A stretch of DNA of 26,543 bases from DATJFH01 sp035495815 (lineage in GTDB: Bacteria > Acidobacteriota > Terriglobia > Bryobacterales > Bryobacteraceae): contig DATJFH010000321.1 in the NCBI GenBank assembly GCA_035495815.1, positions 1 through 26,543 of the forward strand, in the 5' to 3' direction. Of this stretch, positions 21,648-26,543 are shown piece by piece. Under the pieces are notes generated by a model. The model ran no database searches and was not told where the DNA came from. It was given only the letters and a program-made list of their open reading frames with translations. The translations under genes were made by a program, and so were the position numbers. Each line of letters opens with the position of its first letter. Within the stretch, counting starts at the first letter, position 1.

Positions 21648-22397
21648 CTAATCGCGCCGGGTCCAGCTTGCCCGTAAAAAATCCTGATTCATTCGCGCAA
21701 TGACCTCCAACTTGATGAGTTTTGGGCAGACTGCCTCGCATTCGCCGATATTCGTACAGCTCCCGAACTCTTCCCGGTTGGCGGCGGCTACCATCCTCAA
21801 AACACGGTCCTTACGCTCTGGTTGTCCCTGAGGCAGAACGCCCAGGTGAGTAATTTTTGCACCCGTAAAGAGCGAGGCCGAGGCGTTCGGACAGGCGGCC
21901 ACGCAGGCGCCGCAGCCGATGCAGGCGGCCGCGTCCATGGAGGTTTCGGCATCCGGCTTGGGAACCAGAATGGTGTTGCCGTCCTGAGGACTGCCGGCGG
22001 GAACCGAGATGAATCCGCCTGCCGCGATGATGCGGTCGAAGGCGCCGCGGTCTACTATCAGGTCCCGCAAAACCGGAAATGCCTTGGCGCGCCAGGGCTC
22101 GAGATACAACTCGTCGCCATTCTTGAAGTGGCGCATGTGAAGCTGGCAGACAGTCGTTCCCCGCTGCGGTCCGTGCGCCACGCCGTTGATCATGAATCCG
22201 CACATGCCGCAGATACCTTCGCGGCAGTCGTGATCGAACGCGATCGGCTCCTCGCCGCGGGCCAGCAGGTCCTCGTTGAGGACGTCCAGCATCTCGAGAA
22301 ACGACATGTCCGTGTTGACGCCCTTCGCCTCGTAGCGGACGGTTCGCCCCGTGTCCGTGGGCGATTTCTGGCGCCATACGTGGAGGATCAGGTTCAT
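21648..22397 (-). CDS. sdhB: Succinate dehydrogenase iron-sulfur subunit SdhB
   Basis: Carries electrons from the flavin of SdhA to quinone in complex II (TCA cycle and respiration). It has 249 residues. Cysteines C58, C63, C66 and C84 (CREGICGMCG then TTVC) bind the 2Fe-2S centre; C159, C162, C165 bind the 4Fe-4S centre (CIGCGACVAACP); C169, C214 (in FGSCTNIGEC) and C220 fit the 3Fe-4S site, with C224 returning to the 4Fe-4S cluster. All ligands are intact. Sequence style and the partner SdhC indicate the type B (non-E. coli) enzyme family. It is the last gene of sdhC-sdhA-sdhB, 21 bases after sdhA. The sequence around the stop allows no terminator before the convergent receiver gene. Confidence 0.96.
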   Translation of the reverse strand: MNLILHVWRQKSPTDTGRTVRYEAKGVNTDMSFLEMLDVLNEDLLARGEEPIAFDHDCREGICGMCGFMINGVAHGPQRGTTVCQLHMRHFKNGDELYLEPWRAKAFPVLRDLIVDRGAFDRIIAAGGFISVPAGSPQDGNTILVPKPDAETSMDAAACIGCGACVAACPNASASLFTGAKITHLGVLPQGQPERKDRVLRMVAAANREEFGSCTNIGECEAVCPKLIKLEVIARMNQDFLRASWTRRD

Positions 22398-22418
22398 TCC
22401 AGAAAGCTCCGTTTCTTC

Positions 22419-24332
<1,914 letters not shown>

Positions 24333-24338
24333 ATGATC

Positions 24339-25022
24339 CTAGGAAACGAGCCCTGTCAGAACCGCCACCGGTACGCAAATGAAACCGGCCGTCACCACCA
24401 CGGCAAAACCGAGAGCCACCTTCCGCAAGGCCTCCGAGTAGCGGGGATTATCCAGGCCAAGCGACTGAAACAGGCTCCAGAGTCCGTGTTGGAGGTGCAT
24501 CCCGAGCAGCGCCATGCACAGAACATAAAGGATGGAAATCGGCGCCGAGCGAAAAGCGGTCAGCACGTTATCGTAAACACGGCCCTCGTGAAAATCGGGA
24601 TGGACCGTGCCGAGCGTAAAGTGCAGGACGTGGTAGACGATGAACAACGCCAGAACCGTCCCGCTCCATCCCATGATGCGAGAGGAGAGCGTGGAGCCGA
24701 TGGCTTTCCGGCGCTTGTATTCGACCGGGCGGGCGTTCTTCTTGAGGGCGGTGAGTTGGATGGCGGCGAGGATGTGCAGCAGGAACGCGGAGATGAGCGC
24801 CAGGCGGATGGCCCACAGGAGTCCGGGAGTCCGGCGCAGAAGCACGGCGTAGTGATCGAAGGGCTCCTGCCCCAGAAAGATCTGGAGGTTGCCCGCCATG
24901 TGGACGAGGACGAAGCCGAAACCGATCAGGCCCGTGAGCGCCATGATGACTTTCTTGCCGATGGGCGCGTCGTAGAACTCCAGAACGCGATTCAATCGCT
25001 TGTCGATGGCTGTCGCAGTCAT
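24339..25022 (-). CDS. sdhC: Succinate dehydrogenase cytochrome b subunit SdhC (type B, five helices)
   Basis: Single membrane anchor of complex II that binds two b hemes and the quinone. It has 227 residues from the ATG at 25022; the frame is open for another 42 codons upstream, but those are not part of the family. Hydrophobic segments at about 26-44, 69-90, 119-138, 163-183 and 202-222 give five helices, the type B plan (as in Bacillus SdhC and Wolinella FrdC). Candidate heme ligands are H41 (LVHMAG), H83 (LLHILA), H131/H134 (YHVLHF) and H176/H179 (GMHLQHG). No Shine-Dalgarno sequence is visible. It starts the operon sdhC-sdhA-sdhB, read from an upstream extended -10 promoter. Confidence 0.92.
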   Translation of the reverse strand: MTATAIDKRLNRVLEFYDAPIGKKVIMALTGLIGFGFVLVHMAGNLQIFLGQEPFDHYAVLLRRTPGLLWAIRLALISAFLLHILAAIQLTALKKNARPVEYKRRKAIGSTLSSRIMGWSGTVLALFIVYHVLHFTLGTVHPDFHEGRVYDNVLTAFRSAPISILYVLCMALLGMHLQHGLWSLFQSLGLDNPRYSEALRKVALGFAVVVTAGFICVPVAVLTGLVS

Positions 25023-25138
25023 AGTAACGCCGGGGTCAGCGCGTATGCGGTCTGAAGATGATTTGTGTATCCGAGAACCAAACCAGGCGAGGAAGGCCTC
25101 AGGCGCATCACGCGGTCGTATTCGCCCCTTAAGAATCC

Positions 25139-25147
25139 AGTATATCA
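25139..25147 (-). promoter_or_regulatory. Candidate extended -10 promoter of the sdh operon
   Basis: TGATATACT at 25147-25139 on the minus strand is a TGn-extended -10 element (TATACT). No -35 is convincing (GTCATG at 17 bases), which is acceptable for extended -10 promoters. The leader to the sdhC ATG would be about 110 bases long and shows no riboswitch-like fold by eye. Confidence 0.4.
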
Positions 25148-25231
25148 AGGCGAGTAGGAATCATGACATTCCCCCATCACAAGGTTGAAGACGAGTCATT
25201 AGTTCGCTCCGCCGGGGCCGCGCGGGACAGG

Positions 25232-26134
25232 CTACATTCGCGGGCGCGTGCTTTCGAACTTCTTGCCGCCGTGGGTGAGCTGAGTGAAGGTCTTCGACTC
25301 GAGATCGACCTTCCAGATTTCCCAGCTTCCGTTGCGGTCCGATTCGAAAACGATGGTCTTGCCGTCGCGGGAAAACCAGGGATGGCCATCGTTGCCAGGT
25401 GAATCGGTGAGGTTGCGGGGATTCGATCCGTCGATATTGGCTAGATAAATCTCGTCGTTCTTGCCGTTCAGGTTGGTCTGCCAGGCGAGTTGCGTGCCGT
25501 CGGGAGAGATGGCGGGGCGGCGGTGGAGGCTGCGGTCGCCGGTCAGGAACTGCATTCTCGCGCCGGCGTCGTGCCCCCACATGCGCGCCAGCGACACGAA
25601 CCGGTTCCCGGCGCCCTTATTGATCTCATGCATGAAGATGATGCTGTCCGGCAGGGCCACTCCGTTGCTGGCGGCGGTGGTGACGCGGTAAGCTCCGGGT
25701 CCCCAGCCTACCCACTGTTCGTGGTCCTTCCCGCAGTCGCGATGGTAGGCGAGCACGTTGCCGACCGGCGACAGGGATGCGTGGTGCAGCCCGCAGCCGG
25801 GCTCCTCGGCCTCGATTTCACGCGCGCCGGTATAGATGTCCAGCTTGATGAGGCGTGCGCCCTGAGCCGGCTTGAACTCCTTGCTGGTGAATTCGGAGTA
25901 GAGCACGTGGCGCTGATCGGGGTACATGGACGGATGATCGTCGTAGCATTCGCCGGTGGTGAGCTGGCGCTGGTGGGAGCCATCGCGTTCCATGATCCAT
26001 ATTTTGGAGTGGAGCAGGTAGCGGCCGGTAGCTTCGTCCTGATGGCCGCGTCCGAACACGACAGGGTCGCGGTAAGTGTAGTCGGCTGCCTTTGAAGAGC
26101 TTGCAAGAGCGAGGAAAACCAAGAGAGCCCGCAT
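25232..26134 (-). CDS. Exported PD40/TolB-like beta-propeller protein
   Basis: A 300-residue protein with an N-terminal signal peptide (MRALLVFLALASSSKA, cleavage near residue 17). The start is the ATG at 26134; the frame stays open another 133 codons upstream, but those lack family features and a signal peptide at 26134 decides the start. The C-terminal half has clear PD40 (WD40-like) repeats: RPAISPDGTQLAWQT, DEIYLANIDGSNPRNLT, HPWFSRDGKTIVFESD and WEIWKVDLESKTFTQLT. PD40 repeats form the propellers of TolB and of DPP-IV or prolyl-peptidase-like proteins; no peptidase domain follows here. The product is probably periplasmic; the partner is unknown. The 209 bases to sdhC hold the sdh leader. 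Confidence 0.85.
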   Translation of the reverse strand: MRALLVFLALASSSKAADYTYRDPVVFGRGHQDEATGRYLLHSKIWIMERDGSHQRQLTTGECYDDHPSMYPDQRHVLYSEFTSKEFKPAQGARLIKLDIYTGAREIEAEEPGCGLHHASLSPVGNVLAYHRDCGKDHEQWVGWGPGAYRVTTAASNGVALPDSIIFMHEINKGAGNRFVSLARMWGHDAGARMQFLTGDRSLHRRPAISPDGTQLAWQTNLNGKNDEIYLANIDGSNPRNLTDSPGNDGHPWFSRDGKTIVFESDRNGSWEIWKVDLESKTFTQLTHGGKKFESTRPRM

Positions 26135-26141
26135 GGTGAAC

Positions 26142-26170
26142 ACTGCACCACGGCGTAAGCGGGCTGTCAA
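26142..26170 (-). promoter_or_regulatory. Candidate promoter of the PD40 gene
   Basis: On the minus strand TTGACA (26170-26165) is a consensus -35. The -10 position 17 bases on reads TGCAGT (26147-26142), only a partial match. A start site would fall at or next to the ATG at 26134, implying a leaderless mRNA. The -35 is strong; the -10 is weak. The remaining 26171-26425 shows no gene. Confidence 0.35.
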
Positions 26171-26173
26171 GAG

Positions 26174-26196
26174 CTGCCCACCAAAACTGCCCAAAA
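26174..26196. repeat. Imperfect tandem repeat just upstream of the PD40 promoter
   Basis: CTGCCCACCAAAA (26174-26186) is followed immediately by CTGCCCAAAA (26187-26196), the second copy lacking three bases. It lies next to the TTGACA box of the PD40 gene and could be a regulator site, though two short copies give weak support. Confidence 0.3.
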
Positions 26197-26425
26197 CCGA
26201 CAAGCTGGCACGCCTGAGCATCCCCGTGAATCGTCGCCTCCGGTAATGCATGCCGTGATCCCGCGGCAAACCAACCGCCGAACATGGGCGAGCAGGCCGA
26301 TGGTGAATCAGCCCGTGCCCCAGATTGGCCAAGGTGAGCCGGACGGCGATCTTCTTGCCAAGCTTCACGCGTGCCGGTACCGACGCGATCTTGCAAGGGC
26401 GCCATAATCGTCCCATACTGACAGC

Positions 26426-26543
26426 ATGGACGAAGTTTCCCGCCGAAGTCTTTTCGTCGGAGCCGGATCGGCGATCCTGCCGATGACTGCCCGAGCTTAT
26501 AGCCGGATCCGGGGCGCCAACGACCGGATTCAAGTGGCCCAGA
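26426..26543 (+). CDS. Gfo/Idh/MocA-family oxidoreductase with Tat signal, N-terminal fragment
   Basis: An ATG at 26426 opens a frame that runs off the window after 39 codons. It reads MDEVSRRSLFVGAGSAILP, a twin-arginine signal (S-R-R-S-L-F with a hydrophobic stretch), followed by ARAYSRIRGANDRIQVAQ. The sequence Y-S-x-x-x-GANDRIQV just before the Rossmann strand is characteristic of the exported Gfo/Idh/MocA NAD(P)-dependent sugar oxidoreductases common in Acidobacteria and Planctomycetes. The catalytic domain lies outside the window, so the substrate is unknown. It diverges from the PD40 gene across a 291-base gap. Confidence 0.65.
   Translation, partial: MDEVSRRSLFVGAGSAILPMTARAYSRIRGANDRIQVAQ

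Noticed and set aside
26135..26533. In-frame upstream extension of the PD40 protein to 433 residues
   Set aside because: The added residues are basic and low in conserved features, and they would bury the signal peptide starting at 26134.

Overview
This window (about 62% GC by eye, not computed) looks like a chromosomal segment of an Acidobacteriota bacterium, probably of the Solibacteres/Bryobacterales type. The assignment is an inference. It rests on a complete division and cell-wall (dcw) cluster with meso-diaminopimelate-type MurE and an MraY/FtsW/FtsQ set (Gram-negative-like), a five-helix type B succinate dehydrogenase, the start of a Tat-exported Gfo/Idh/MocA oxidoreductase, and a relic of a planctomycete-type cytochrome c domain (PSD1-like). 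These accessory families are common in that lineage. No rRNA, tRNA, CRISPR array, insertion sequence or prophage was seen.

Layout. 1-2544: the N-terminus of a probable GT-C membrane glycosyltransferase (minus, cut by the window edge), then a divergently oriented pair of secreted paralogues of unknown function with Asp-box-like motifs and a conserved Cys-Cys pair. 2549-18781: a 16.2 kb minus-strand dcw operon read mraZ-rsmH-ftsL-ftsI-murE-murF-mraY-murD-ftsW-murG-murC-ftsQ-ftsA-ftsZ. Gaps are tiny and several stop/start codons overlap. murB and ddl, often found between murC and ftsQ, are absent. A good sigma70-like promoter and three GTGGA boxes at exact 11-bp spacing precede mraZ. 18992-19849: a plus-strand putative outer-membrane beta-barrel protein, divergent from mraZ. 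19952-20244: a decayed, frameshifted cytochrome c-like gene whose heme motif has lost both cysteines. 20248-21180: a tandem-GNAT acetyltransferase. 21270-21647: a stand-alone response-regulator receiver, ending base-to-base against sdhB. 21648-25022: sdhC-sdhA-sdhB (minus). 25232-26134: an exported PD40/TolB-like propeller protein (minus). 26426-26543: the start of a Gfo/Idh/MocA oxidoreductase (plus, cut).

How the parts fit. The dcw operon carries most of the cytoplasmic and membrane steps from UDP-MurNAc to lipid II (MurC, MurD, MurE, MurF, MraY, MurG), the septal polymerase and transpeptidase (FtsW, FtsI), the divisome linkers (FtsL, FtsQ) and the cytoskeleton (FtsA, FtsZ), under the probable autoregulator MraZ. 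The sdh operon is the respiratory/TCA complex II. The remaining genes are accessory, and no new multigene system is evident. The most unusual items are the MraZ-box-like repeats, the cytochrome relic, and the divergent secreted paralogues.
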